Source: Chara braunii (taxonomy: Eukaryota > Streptophyta > Charophyceae > Charales > Characeae). From it: DNA of 25,920 nt. The notes under the pieces were generated by a model. That model ran no database searches. It was not told the DNA's origin and was given only the letters and a program-made list of their open reading frames with translations. Of this stretch, positions 9,640-19,009 are shown piece after piece (position 1 is the stretch's first letter; each line of letters opens with the position of its first letter). The stretch is from NCBI GenBank assembly GCA_003427395.1, contig BFEA01000011.1:3441108-3467027 (forward strand), given 5' to 3'. A program made the translations under genes and the position numbers.

Positions 9640-11100
9640 CCTCAACTCAAGGCCCCGGGGGTCTTCCAACTGAACGTGGATACTGGGAGCATTAGCATTA
9701 CCGAGTTTGGCTTCGGTGGGTGAAACAACTTGATAATCACAAAATATATCATGGCCATATTCTTCACTAGTTCGAGACTACTTGGACCCTCATGCCTAAA
9801 TGGGCCGAACCGTAAACCGACCTATGAAGAATGTTTTCCCCAAAGTATGAGGCATTCTCCACCCTCAATCCCACTAACTCAATTACTGCGACTTTTATCG
9901 GAATGGATTGTCCTGGTTCCTACTTCGACAATCTTTGTGCCACTACTGCCAGCCATGACGGAGTGTCTTGGTCGAGGATGACACCTACCATTCCCCTAAC
10001 CTCCCAAACTATATAAGTTACCTATCTAATTATATACTACCATCCTTCGTGAGTGAGGAAAACCAATTGCCTCAGGAATTTTGCAATATAAAGAAGAGAG
10101 GAAATACAACTAATTTTTTCCACACACAAAAAAGGTGAGATTGAATCGCTATTCGAATAATAATTGAATAAAACTGAAAAAAACATTGGAGTCCGAATTC
10201 GTGCCACAAACCTTGCGGCATGGCCTTTTGTGATTCTTTGTTTATACTAAGCCAACTGGAAGCGGTTCGATTGCCATCTGCCGCTTGTCTGCGTGACCAA
10301 TTGAAATTGGGAGAGACTCTTCCTCTTTTCTCGGGTACCCCCCGCTTAGGCACGATTTGGCTGGAGTTTCTTATAGATACATAATAAAAAGGTTTTTTGT
10401 CGGGCGAGGGCACAACTTTACCGGGAGTGCTATGCCATGCCTGGGCCGAGATGGTAGGGTGCTAATGTGCATTGAGGTGCAAAGTTGCGACGACAATGTT
10501 GCGAGGGCATGGCAGGACAATATTGTGCGTGGCGATGACACTTCTCAGGGACTTTCGTGGATGTGGAGGTAGGGGTGTGAGGTTCGGTGATGGGCGTACA
10601 CGCGTGAGGGAGGGGATGAGGCGTTTGGATGTGGTAGGGTGCCACGTGGCATAGGGTTATATCGTGATGTTGAGGGATTTCTCTCTGCCTTTTGTCTCTA
10701 ACTTTTGTCTCTTGCCTCTTCGGTCCTTTGTTGTTTTGAGTCGTTGGGTTTGGACTGAATTTTATGTGAAGTTGTGTCGACGGGTTCGACACTGTCATTC
10801 ACAATGCAACCGCATTCTGGGAGTAAAAGGGAGGCGAGGGCGTCCCACTAATCTCTTATGGGTGGTGCACTTCGCCGTAGGGCTACACTAGTACTGACTG
10901 TGGGGAGGATGGGCGGCTCCATCTGCAGGAAGCGGCCGGGGTTGAGTTTCGTCTGGCCAACGGTTGGGCAGTTGGACTAAGGGGATGCAGGAGTGGAGCG
11001 GCGCATGATGGTCTGCAGCGATTGGCGACTTCAAGTGAACTGAAGGCGACCTCACGTGGGAACGGAAGCCCTGAGTGCAACAATTTTTCAAATTCCAACC
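9640..11100. other. Unrecognised intergenic region
   Basis: No protein motif was recognised. A perfect 10-bp palindrome with a G-box core, GCCACGTGGC, lies at 10641-10650 and could be a bZIP/bHLH site. The word ATAATCACAAAATATA occurs at 9469-9484 and again at 9733-9748, pointing to a small old duplication. Confidence 0.4.
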
Positions 11101-11690
11101 TTAAGAATTACCCTGATAGATGATCTGATGGCTAGGGATTTTTTATTTGTGAAACCCTAATTTTGTTGCCTGATCTTGTTTGTGCATTATAATTTACTCG
11201 CCCTTCTGATATCTGCCTGTATGGTGATGAATTGCATCCTGGTTTTCTGTTCCAACGTAAGATGGATCTGTGATCGGATTTTTTGTTTGATTCTCAATTT
11301 GTAATTCCCTATGGTATTTCGTGATTTACGATAAGGAGTTTATAATTGATTGCTTTATTAATGTTCTTCGCATACTATGGTATGGTGGATGCTCATTAAT
11401 CGGATTTTTCGATCCCCAATTTATGACTCTTAAATTGAATGTCTTTTCAATATTTCTGTATTCATGATTCTCCAAAAATACCTCTCAATACTTTTGCATA
11501 ATGGGCATTTGTAAATTGGTTCCTTTAATCTAGATGTCATGGTTTTCAAATGGTGCGAGATTTTTAGTTAGCATATTCTCAATTTGTTGTTCATAATTGT
11601 TCTTAAAGTGACATCTTTCGATTTGAATCTTGAAATTTATATTTGGTAGAAATTGATTGCGCAACGACTAAGGGTGGAGGATTTTATCGA
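11101..11690. other. AT-rich stretch with telo-box-like motif
   Basis: This block is markedly T-rich compared with its flanks and resembles plant intron or promoter sequence. AAACCCTAA at 11152-11160 matches the plant telo-box, a motif known from promoters and 5' regions of translation-related genes. No exon was recognised on either side, so function is open. Confidence 0.3.
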
Positions 11691-12600
11691 GGATTTAGGA
11701 CGACGACTGGGATTATCTTTTTCAGGGTTGGAGCTCTTTCTTGAGGGTTACACGAGGTGAAAGGTGTATCCTTGAAAGGGTAGGGTGAAATTGAGGATTT
11801 TCCTCTTCTGGGGGCGGGCTGATCCTTGGGCTCATATAAGATAAGATGGATAGGTCAGAGAGGACAAGGGGTGTTGTGTGTTTAGCAGGTGAGAGACAAA
11901 GCGGGTTGTTCTACTTAGAGGGGGTGGGACAAGAGGGATGGGGGGACTTCACTTTGCGGGGGCATACTCTAGGGGGTATTGTATGTCGTTGAAGGAGCAT
12001 GGGTGTCCGTCAGGGGGATGTTTTTAACTGAGGCCGGTGGGGAGAAGGGGCTCCTTTATGCAGAGGCAGTGTAGGGACAGGGGGTAATTTTTTTTAGGGG
12101 AGGAAGTAGTTCTGGGGGTTGTCATGAGTCATAATGTGAATTGAGTTTTTGTCCTTCACTGGATCTACCATACGGAGAGAGGATGATTTTCCCCTCCCTT
12201 TTTCTCAGCTCCAGGGGGTGGTGTTGGAGGAGGCTCTAACATCTCTGTTGGTTGTGCAATTTGAATTTCCTAAAAAAATCATAAAAAAAACTCGAAAGCT
12301 TTGCGCTGGCTGGGGTGGATTACACTGGTCTTGAGGCTAGGGATTCTGCATGGTTGGATATAATGTGTCTTACTGGTGAAGGGGGCTAGCTAGTTGGACG
12401 ATATACAGCACAAGAACATTGGAGATGGTGATTCTATTGGGGTAAGCCTTGCCGGAGTGGGGTTAGGGATAGATGGATGTTTCCAGTTGAGGATCATAAT
12501 CAACGCATGAGGGAGTTGGAGGTCTTGCAATTGCAGATATGGTGATGAATCTGGTGATAGGGGTTGCTCGATGTTCTGCTAACACCGTTACACCCATAGG
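11691..12600. other. G-rich unrecognised region
   Basis: The plus strand is rich in GGGG and GTG runs. No coding motif was recognised. Confidence 0.35.
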
Positions 12601-12619
12601 TTGGCGAACGGACGAGGCT

Positions 12620-12880
12620 AGAACGATGCTGGTCGGTGGTGAGGCTTGGTTGCGCTGCCCTGTAGCCTGAGTTATGGGGGGGTACGAGGCCTGGTAGAGA
12701 GATCTGGGGACTTGTCGAGAGGGGAAGACACTCCAGTGTCCATTGGTGAGCTGGTACATAGACGATGCTGGCCGGAGCCGGGGCGAGTTGCTCCGCCCTA
12801 TAACCTAGCGTGGGGGTTGTTCTGGAGTGGCTAGCGCCGCTTTGTAACCTATCAGTGGGGGTGTGAGGCTTGGTAGAGAC
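12620..12880. repeat. Degenerate tandem repeats
   Basis: ACGATGCTGG occurs at 12623 and 12752. A following word of the type GC-CGCCCTATAACCTA then GTGGGGGT recurs three times, near 12651, 12789 and 12831, with many changes, and GAGGC-TGGTAGAGA follows the first and third. Together they suggest an old tandemly repeated unit. Confidence 0.45.
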
Positions 12881-12967
12881 TAGGTACCGAGGATATGACG
12901 GCTGAGGCAGGCTGAGGTGGGGCTGTTAAATCACACTAAGGTAGTTTGTTTTCTGGCCGAAAACTCT

Positions 12968-13007
12968 CAGGGGATAATGATTGAGATTCAGGGGATAATG
13001 ATTGAGG
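12968..13007. repeat. 21-bp tandem duplication
   Basis: CAGGGGATAATGATTGAG occurs twice, starting at 12968 and 12989. It is a short recent-looking duplication. Confidence 0.8.
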
Positions 13008-13304
13008 TTGCTCATGACCCTTAGAAAAGGTGTAATTGCTATTCTCATCCGAAGCCGGGTAATGGCCCTGGTATCTCATTTTGTTTTGTGTATGTTCTCA
13101 AATATGGTTTCAAATGAGACGCTGGGCCCGGTTCCCAGTACGTGGTGCTCCCCATGAATAAATTGGAGCATTTGGTGAGTGGTGGAGGGAGGCCCAAGGC
13201 CGTTGCCCACCGGGTTGGTGGCCTGGATAGTCGGGAGATCTAAATATTTTATGGGAAATTTTATCTGTACCCCTCCAGTGGTGGGACTTGGATGGTGGAC
13301 CACA

Positions 13305-13460
13305 AAATTATGCTCATACCCACCACGTGGACTGGTGTGGACCAACGGGTGCTGGGTATGAGCATAATTTCAGCCATCGGTAGAGGGTATATGAATAATT
13401 TGGCCGGTCCACCTCAGTCCAGGGTATGCCCATAATTTTGCCTGGGTGTGTCCATAATTT
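13305..13460. repeat. Cluster of five related 17-mers, one inverted
   Basis: GGGTATGAGCATAATTT lies at 13354-13370. Related words lie at 13385-13401 (GGGTATATGAATAATTT), 13422-13438 (GGGTATGCCCATAATTT) and 13444-13460 (GGGTGTGTCCATAATTT). The exact reverse complement of the first is at 13305-13321, so these two can form a 17-bp stem. The spacing is irregular, unlike a simple tandem repeat. Confidence 0.75.
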
Positions 13461-14010
13461 GTTCATTCCGGGGGCTAGGTCCCACTTACACGAATTAAGC
13501 GATATTGACCGTAGATTGCAAAGATCAACGGCCAGAATCTCTTAATCAGTGCAAGCGTCCTTGCCCCGGTAGTTGGTTACAACTGCAATTTTGCAGTACC
13601 GACCCGGGCCCACCGCAGTCCTGGGCATGCACATACATTTGCACTGACCGTTTTCCGGTATAGGTGCAAGTTGGCACTTGGACTGGGTATAGCGGGTATT
13701 CCCATCTTTAAATGGGGCCACAGATGGAACCTAGGCCGTCGCTGCGGCACGACAGGGCCAACGGCCCTGATGGACCTAGAATAGGCTCACCGCAGTGTGC
13801 GTGGGTGTGCGTGGGGGTGTTCGTGTGCGTAGGGCGAGGGGCGGGGGCCTGCGCTTGCCGCGCACACACCCACACGCCCACCCCCCCCCCCACACACAGA
13901 GGACCGAGGGAGATACATGAGCGGTGTCTGGTTCTCTAGATTGATGGTGGAAGCCCCGAAGAGTCGAGCTTTCGGTTTTTCGTCGTCGGAGCAGTGAACA
14001 GCTCCGCGCG
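13461..14010. other. Unrecognised region with GT/CA-rich inverted block
   Basis: No coding signal was recognised. From 13795 to 13843 the plus strand is GTGTGCGTGGG-like, and from 13861 to 13896 it is CACACACCCACACGCCCACCC-like. The two halves are imperfect reverse complements able to fold back around a GC-rich loop. Confidence 0.45.
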
Positions 14011-14016
14011 GAAGAG

Positions 14017-15302
14017 GTAAGGTGCGATCTTATCCTTTCCTCTCCTCCTCCTCTTTCTCCCTCTCTGGCCTTCCACTCTCCATCTCTCGACATCCTGTCG
14101 CAACATTTGTCTGCACTTACTTTACCCATCTCTTCATTGTCTTTTTTATCAGTGGGTGAGCTGAGCAGGAGGAGGGGTAGGAACATGGCGTTGCTGACCG
14201 CAGAAAGAGCGGGATGGAAGAAGAGCTAGGGGGCTATGGTGTCTTCGATTGGCTCTTTTCAATAATACAGTAATTCGGGTTGTCTCTTTCCATTTCGCTT
14301 CCCCATATTCCTTCCTTCCTATTTTTCCCTTCGCCGTCTTCCTCCTGCACGTGTTACATCTGTTATCCTCCTTCATGCCATCCTTCTCTCCGCTTCCTCC
14401 TCCTCCACGTCAGCCTCTGCGTAATATGGACAGTTCCCTGTGGAATCCATCGAGGTCATTATCCCCCCACCTCCACGAGAGCGCGGGAAAGGAAGGGCAA
14501 TGGAGAAACGATGACGATTCTAAGGTAAGATGGGTGAACGAAGAGGAGAGGGGGGAGAGGAGAGATTAGATGTAGATGACGATGACGAGAGGGGGGTTTG
14601 AAAAGCTGCATGGCTAGAGAAGACCTCAGCACTCGGGATAGTGCAGGAAAGCTACTTGTCCATGTCTTTTTTCTTTATGCGATCCTTCTCCCCCACATCA
14701 TCCATCTCCTCAGCCTGGGAAGAGCGCAGGAAAGACGTCGTCAAACTGACACTGAGGCTAGGGCTAGAAAAGCTACAAGGGTTTTCATGTTCTCGTCGTC
14801 GTCCTCCACATTCACCTCCTCCTGCAGATTCTGCTTCCTGGCGGTACACACACACACACANNNNNNNNNNNNNNNNNNNNNNNNNNNNNNNNNNNNNNNN
14901 NNNNNNNNNNNNNNNNNNNNNNNNNNNNNNNNNNNNNNNNNNNNNNNNNNNNNNNNNNNNNNNNNNNNNNNNNNNNNNNNNNNNNNNNNNNNNNNNNNNN
15001 NNNNNNNNNNNNNNNNNNNNNNNNNNNNNNNNNNNNNNNNNNNNNNNNNNNNNNNNNNNNNNNNNNNNNNNNNNNNNNNNNNNNNNNNNNNNNNNNNNNN
15101 NNNNNNNNNNNNNNNNNNNNNNNNNNNNNNNNNNNNNNNNNNNNNNNNNNNNNNNNNNNNNNNNNNNNNNNNNTGTTTAGTTCTTTTCCAACCATAATTT
15201 GGACTTACCTTCTTTCCCATCATCTCTGTTGCCTTAGTGTTGAGTCTGATCTGTCACTTTTTTTTTGTTATGAAAATTGACACTTGTTTTTTTCGTGAGC
15301 AG
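14017..15302 (+). other. Possible 5'-UTR intron of the NDUFA1-like gene
   Basis: GAAGAG|GTAAGG puts a good plant-type donor at 14017, and a T-rich tract ending TTTTTTTCGTGAGCAG puts an acceptor at 15301-15302, about 190 bases before the NDUFA1-like ATG. A second donor-like word, AAG|GTAAGA, lies at 14525. The sequence between is CT-rich without a recognisable protein. The N gap falls inside it. This is inference; RNA evidence would be needed to accept it. Confidence 0.2.
14847..15173. other. CA repeat running into a 313-base assembly gap
   Basis: A CA dinucleotide tract begins at 14847 and runs into Ns at 14861-15173. The gap probably reflects an unresolved simple repeat, so its length should not be trusted. 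Confidence 0.9.
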
Positions 15303-15304
15303 TA

Positions 15305-15325
15305 ATGTGCGGAGGCAGGTGTTGA
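15305..15325 (+). promoter_or_regulatory. Possible short upstream ORF
   Basis: An ATG at 15305 opens a six-codon frame ending in TGA at 15323-15325, about 170 bases before the main ATG. If the transcript includes this segment it could dampen translation of the main frame. It lies two bases after the suggested acceptor, so it depends on the transcript model. Confidence 0.2.
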
Positions 15326-15459
15326 GGTTTACTCTGCTTACGCGCAGCCAGTCATCATCAGCGTTGGTGTGTGAGCAGACGGCTGTCTTCGTTCGTTGAG
15401 TGGGCAATCAGCGGCGGGGTGCTAGCCCAACGGCAGAGCGCGGTGTCTTCTGTTGCGCG

Positions 15460-15467
15460 CCACGTGG
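15460..15467. promoter_or_regulatory. G-box palindrome CCACGTGG
   Basis: A perfect palindrome containing CACGTG sits in a GC-rich context (GCGCCACGTGGCGG), 26 bases before the NDUFA1-like start codon. G-boxes are known binding sites for plant bZIP and bHLH factors. Whether it lies in the promoter or the leader is unknown. Confidence 0.35.
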
Positions 15468-15492
15468 CGGAAGCCGGTCGGAGTCTGCGGGG

Positions 15493-15714
15493 ATGGCTCT
15501 CGAAGCGCTCCCCCCGTTTATTATAATTGGCGGGGCCCTCGTGTTGATGGGGGGGATCCAGCACACGGTTCACAAGGCCCTTTACGGCAAACCGAAGCAT
15601 CCACGCTCCGACGCGTGGGACTATGCGATGGAAGAGAGAGACAGTCGGATTCTGGAGGAGGCGGCAGCGGCGGCCGCCGCAGGGGGCGGGGCGGCTGCAG
15701 GCGGGAAAAACTGA
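15493..15714 (+). CDS. NADH dehydrogenase (complex I) accessory subunit NDUFA1/MWFE, plant type
   Basis: This 73-residue protein is predicted to be a membrane-arm accessory subunit of mitochondrial complex I, needed in known systems for assembly rather than for electron transfer. Residues 7-23 form a single hydrophobic membrane segment (PPFIIIGGALVLMGGIQ). It is followed by HKALYGKPKH and DAWDYAMEERD, the hallmark stretch of plant MWFE homologues. The length is close to the roughly 65-70 residues usual for the family. The ATG at 15493 is chosen because the frame upstream has only a GTG (15400), and the residues after this ATG align with the family N terminus. The coding sequence has no intron. 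The C terminus (residues 57-72) is an Ala/Gly-only tail that is longer than in land plants I recall. A G-box lies 26 bases upstream and a dense cluster of TGACGTG motifs starts 85 bases downstream. Confidence 0.88.
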   Translation: MALEALPPFIIIGGALVLMGGIQHTVHKALYGKPKHPRSDAWDYAMEERDSRILEEAAAAAAAGGGAAAGGKN

Positions 15715-15798
15715 TTCTGCGATTGCGCGGGACGGCGGTGATTTCCCGCCAAATTTCGTTTGGGCGTGTTCATGTTTGGCGGGGGGCCTACGACATGT

Positions 15799-15921
15799 GC
15801 TGACGTGGAACCGAAAAGGTCTTTGTCGTGTTGTGGGTTATGCTGCGTATAAACGAATGGATGGATCTCCTCGCATCATGCTGACGTGGACGCACGTGCT
15901 CGGGCATATATGCTGACGTGG
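15799..15921 (+). promoter_or_regulatory. Three dispersed GCTGACGTGG motifs
   Basis: Exact GCTGACGTGG words lie at 15799-15808, 15880-15889 and 15912-15921, downstream of the NDUFA1-like stop codon. The core TGACGTGG combines the TGACG (TGA-type) and ACGT bZIP half-sites. A CACGTG G-box lies between the second and third copies (15894-15899). Confidence 0.7.
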
Positions 15922-16047
15922 ATGCTGCTATCCCCTCGAGACTGTGCGTAGGCGCCGGAGAGCTGCCGGCCTTTGATAGCGACAGAAGGGGATTTTGTCT
16001 TTTCTGTGATGCGGCGGGGGTACCCTTGGCACTCGCGCGGACGTGTG

Positions 16048-16169
16048 GCTGACGTGGCGCTGACGTGTGTGCTGACGTGGCGCTGACGTGGCGCTGACGT
16101 GGCGCTGACGTGGCGCTGACGTGGCGCTGACGTGACGCTGACGTGGTGCTGACGTGTGTGCTGACGTGG
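16048..16169 (+). repeat. Eleven-copy GCTGACGTG array, 11-bp period
   Basis: Eleven GCTGACGTG words, all in one orientation, start at 16048, 16059, 16071, 16082, 16093, 16104, 16115, 16126, 16137, 16148 and 16160. The step is 11 bases except for two of 12. The tenth base is G in most copies, T in two and A in one. Each copy holds a bZIP-type TGACGTG core, and the spacing is close to one helical turn, so sites would lie on nearly the same DNA face. It reads as a minisatellite, but one built from a recognised transcription-factor motif. Confidence 0.9.
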
Positions 16170-16406
16170 CAATAGCAGAGGCGATGAAATGGAAAAGGAT
16201 AGTGCTGGGTTTCGAATTGATTACCCTAAAGCCATACATACGGTAGTATCAAAATGAGATTAAAACCAAAAGAAAAAAGATAAGAAAAGAAAAAAAAAAG
16301 AAGGATGTCATCAACGACTCATCATCACCCACTTCGCAATCTCTCTGGCTGGTTAAGAAGGGAGGGACAACGTTTTCCTCTGTGGTGCTGTCTTGTGGCC
16401 AGCCCT

Positions 16407-16494
16407 GCTGACGTGTACACAGATCTGTTGATTGGATGAGGGGATGGTGAGGCGGTTTGCCACGTCAGCATCCCTGCTGACGCTGCTGACGTGT
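16407..16494. promoter_or_regulatory. Further GCTGACGTG motifs on both strands
   Basis: GCTGACGTGTACACA occurs at 16407-16421 and again from 16485, and the reverse complement of GCTGACGTGG lies at 16460-16469. A variant GCTGACGCTG is at 16476-16485. Together with the array and the upstream copies this makes 17 near-identical motifs in about 700 bases. Confidence 0.7.
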
Positions 16495-16549
16495 ACACAC
16501 TGCCTTCGATTCAAGATACGACCGATGGGAGCCATTGCATCCTCTGCTC

Positions 16550-16792
16550 TTTTTTTTTTTTTTTTTTTTTTTTAATAATGGTTTTACCCCTATTTGTTCC
16601 TGTTGATGTGGACCCCCTGCCCCCTCCCCCCTTTGACATAAAGGCCTCAGCCCCTTGACACGGATAGCCTCCTCCCCCTTTTACAATGGACACCCCACCC
16701 ACCCCCTTGACACGGACACCCCACGCCCTTCTTCAGCCTACGAGCGACTTCAGTCGATGTATTTCTGTTTTTTTTTTTTTTTTTTTTTTTTT
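16550..16792. repeat. Two poly-T tracts with CCCC/GACAC-rich spacer
   Basis: Pure T runs of about 24 (16550-16573) and 25 (16768-16792) bases flank about 195 bases of C-rich sequence in which TTGACACGGA recurs (16656 and 16706 region). The T runs could be tails of reverse-oriented retroposed inserts, but no element body was recognised. Confidence 0.75.
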
Positions 16793-16945
16793 GCCCTTTC
16801 CTCTTTGGGAATGTTTCAGTCTCATACGAACGGTGTTCTGTTCGACACGTTCACCCCGTCCGGTTCAGGCTGTGAGCGGCATGAGTCGCTATATTCCTTT
16901 TCTCTGAATGTTTGAATCCCATAGGAACGGACATCTGTCACACTA

Positions 16946-17048
16946 TTGGTTTGATTAATTAACTGATTGATTGGATTGGATTTGATTAAATCAATAGATG
17001 TACTGATTCAATGTGATCTGATTGATTAATGGATTGATTGATTGGTTG
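16946..17048. repeat. GATT-rich degenerate tetranucleotide tract
   Basis: The tract consists of irregular ATTGATT units with TTAAT and GGATT variants. Confidence 0.75.
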
Positions 17049-17179
17049 TTGTTGGGGAACAGACACGTGCCCCCCCCCTCGCCTTTTCCCCTTCTGTCTG
17101 TGGAAATTTTATGTGAATGTACAGATTGTGTGGTATCTGTGCTTCCATGGGCAATGATTTAGAGTTAAGCTCTTTTTTT

Positions 17180-17221
17180 AATAAGGGGGGGGGTGGGGTG
17201 GGGGGGAGGGGAGGGGGGGCA
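17180..17221 (+). repeat. G-rich tract, possible G-quadruplex
   Basis: Five runs of four to nine G separated by single T or A bases meet the usual intramolecular G-quadruplex pattern on the plus strand. Confidence 0.7.
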
Positions 17222-18240
17222 GAGAACAGAGAAAGGATTTATATGCCGAAGAACAATGACGAGGCCGGGAATATAAGCTTCTATTCCTGCGCATCGTCCG
17301 GGAAAAAAAAAGGACGAAAAGAAGAAGAGAACAATTTGTGAGTCCAGGGAAAAAGAAAAAGGAATTTTGTCGACGAAGGTTGTGGGTCTGCACACTGACG
17401 GGGGCGTGTTAAAAAAAAAGAAAAAAGAATAGGTTGTCGGTCTGCAGTCAACGAAGTGGTTATGGCAGGCAGGAAAAAAAAAAGAAAACGAAAAACAATT
17501 ATCTGTTATAGACTTATAGTGCTCTCTACTGACTGTGGGTTTTATGAAGACGTGGGGCATTTTCACACTAGGTAGCACTTCTTTTATGGAATGAATGAAT
17601 TTGGTGCATATCAGTGGTCAGGATTCGTTCAAGCAAATACGAACGCAAGCATGCGCTTTTTTTACCATTTCCTTGGCGGCATGCAGACGTAAAAGATCGA
17701 ATGAACAAAAGGTAATCACGCAAATAAAAAAGTGAAGAAAAGAAACTTGGGGTGCACCCATGAACTGCGGAAATGCGGACCTGAGTTCCAATCCAAATGG
17801 AACCAGATGACTGAAATTATGGGGCCAGTCAGTTACAACATGGTATGTCAAGGCGCCCTTAAAAAAAAAAGAAAGAAAGGGAACAAAAAAATAAAAATTG
17901 TCACATAGGACAAAAAACCTGAAGAGTTTAATGTGCTTGTTGATGGGCTGCACCACGCGCTGAATGTGCAACATGGAGAATGTCACTTGCCAGGAACGTG
18001 GAGAGGTACACTGGGTAGAGCTTGTCTTTGTCCTATTCGGTGAGTGGTACGGCAGACCCTCTCTCTCTTTGTCGGTTCCCTCCTCCTCCTATCCGTGTGT
18101 CCTTCAATCTCTGTGTGTCTGCGGGTATTTCCGAGATGTCTGCGTAGCTGGTCTATCTGTGCTCGGGGACGTTTGCAATGTGTTCCCTCTGTCTGCTGCT
18201 GGTGTGTGTCTGTTTGGAGCTGGCTCCCTTTCTTTGACTA
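17222..18240. other. Unrecognised region with many short oligo(A) tracts
   Basis: Oligo(A) tracts of 8-10 with G interruptions recur at about 17302, 17411, 17476 and 17862. The word GGTTGT-GGTCTGCA occurs twice (around 17378 and 17432), so part of this is a small duplication. No gene was recognised on either strand. Confidence 0.4.
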
Positions 18241-18244
18241 CTGG

Positions 18245-18245
<1 letters not shown>

Positions 18246-18304
<59 letters not shown>
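18246..18304. repeat. GT dinucleotide microsatellite
   Basis: About 29 uninterrupted GT units. Length and purity suggest it is polymorphic. Confidence 0.95.
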
Positions 18305-18307
<3 letters not shown>

Positions 18308-18594
18308 AAGTTTCCACCACAACAGCCCCTATTCCACCCAGACAAGTAGATTCGAGTTGAGCCAGTCCAACAAGTAAAGAATTTCACCTCTGTAGCAAGC
18401 AACATGAATCATAACGGAACCATTTTGAACTGTGTTTAGTTGGGGTTTCTTTGGGGCAACAGTTTTTCTTTTGCTATGCCTCGCACATACAAAGGCTGCC
18501 CACGTTGATTGTGTTAAGCGGCAGCTGCCCACATCTTTGTGTGCCTTCAGGGCCCACTTGCACGTTATAACAGGAGGCAGAGTAAAAGGGAAGG

Positions 18595-18720
18595 TATGCT
18601 CCTGTGCATTTCTCTTCAGATCTTCATACTCCTGTTCATTTCACTTCAGATCTTCAGCTTATACAGTCTTTGTGTCCATCCTTCATCTGCATACTCCTGT
18701 TCATTTCACTTCTTATCTTC
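18595..18720. repeat. 30-bp tandem repeat
   Basis: The unit ATACTCCTGTTCATTTCACT followed by TCAGATCTTC occurs at 18596 (diverged) and 18626, and again at 18691 after a 35-base spacer. Open frames across it are repeat-derived. Confidence 0.8.
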
Positions 18721-19009
18721 TTATCGTCTGTTCTCTTAATGATGCTCATCCGTATGTATGTGCTACTAGCACAAGGGGGGTGGTGGTGGAGGGAAAGGGA
18801 TATAATGCGGAGTTTTATAGGAGTGTGGGGTAGGGGGAGGTGGAATGTGATGCGCAGACAGATGTCACAGGCTATGTGGCTCCTACATGGTAAGGAACAT
18901 GGAGGCATGTCGACCGCAATTATAGAGGCATTGCCGTTCCAGCACGTCTACAAATTGGACTTGACATGTCAGGGTGCTGTACACGAGTATAGTACTGACT
19001 GTTGACGTA

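Noticed and set aside
13712-13939. Open frame over the GT/CA-rich block
   Set aside because: Its translation is dominated by low-complexity VCVG and HTHTPT strings on opposite strands.
14598-15223. Long open frames across the assembly gap
   Set aside because: Openness comes from the N run; the real sequence on each side shows no matching protein.
15400-15492. N-terminal extension of the NDUFA1-like frame back to 15400
   Set aside because: The codon at 15400 is GTG, not ATG, and the family protein begins with a short segment before the membrane helix, which fits the ATG at 15493.
16048-16169. CRISPR-like array
   Set aside because: The repeat is 9-10 bases with 1-3 base spacers in a plant-type genome. 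It is a minisatellite or motif array.
15876-16239. Minus-strand open frames with RQRHVSATSAP repeats
   Set aside because: They are translations of the 11-bp GCTGACGTG array. The period of 11 shifts frame each unit and all frames look repetitive, so there is no protein evidence.
18104-18322. His/Thr dipeptide-repeat frames here and at 20297-20743
   Set aside because: They are translations of GT/CA microsatellites.
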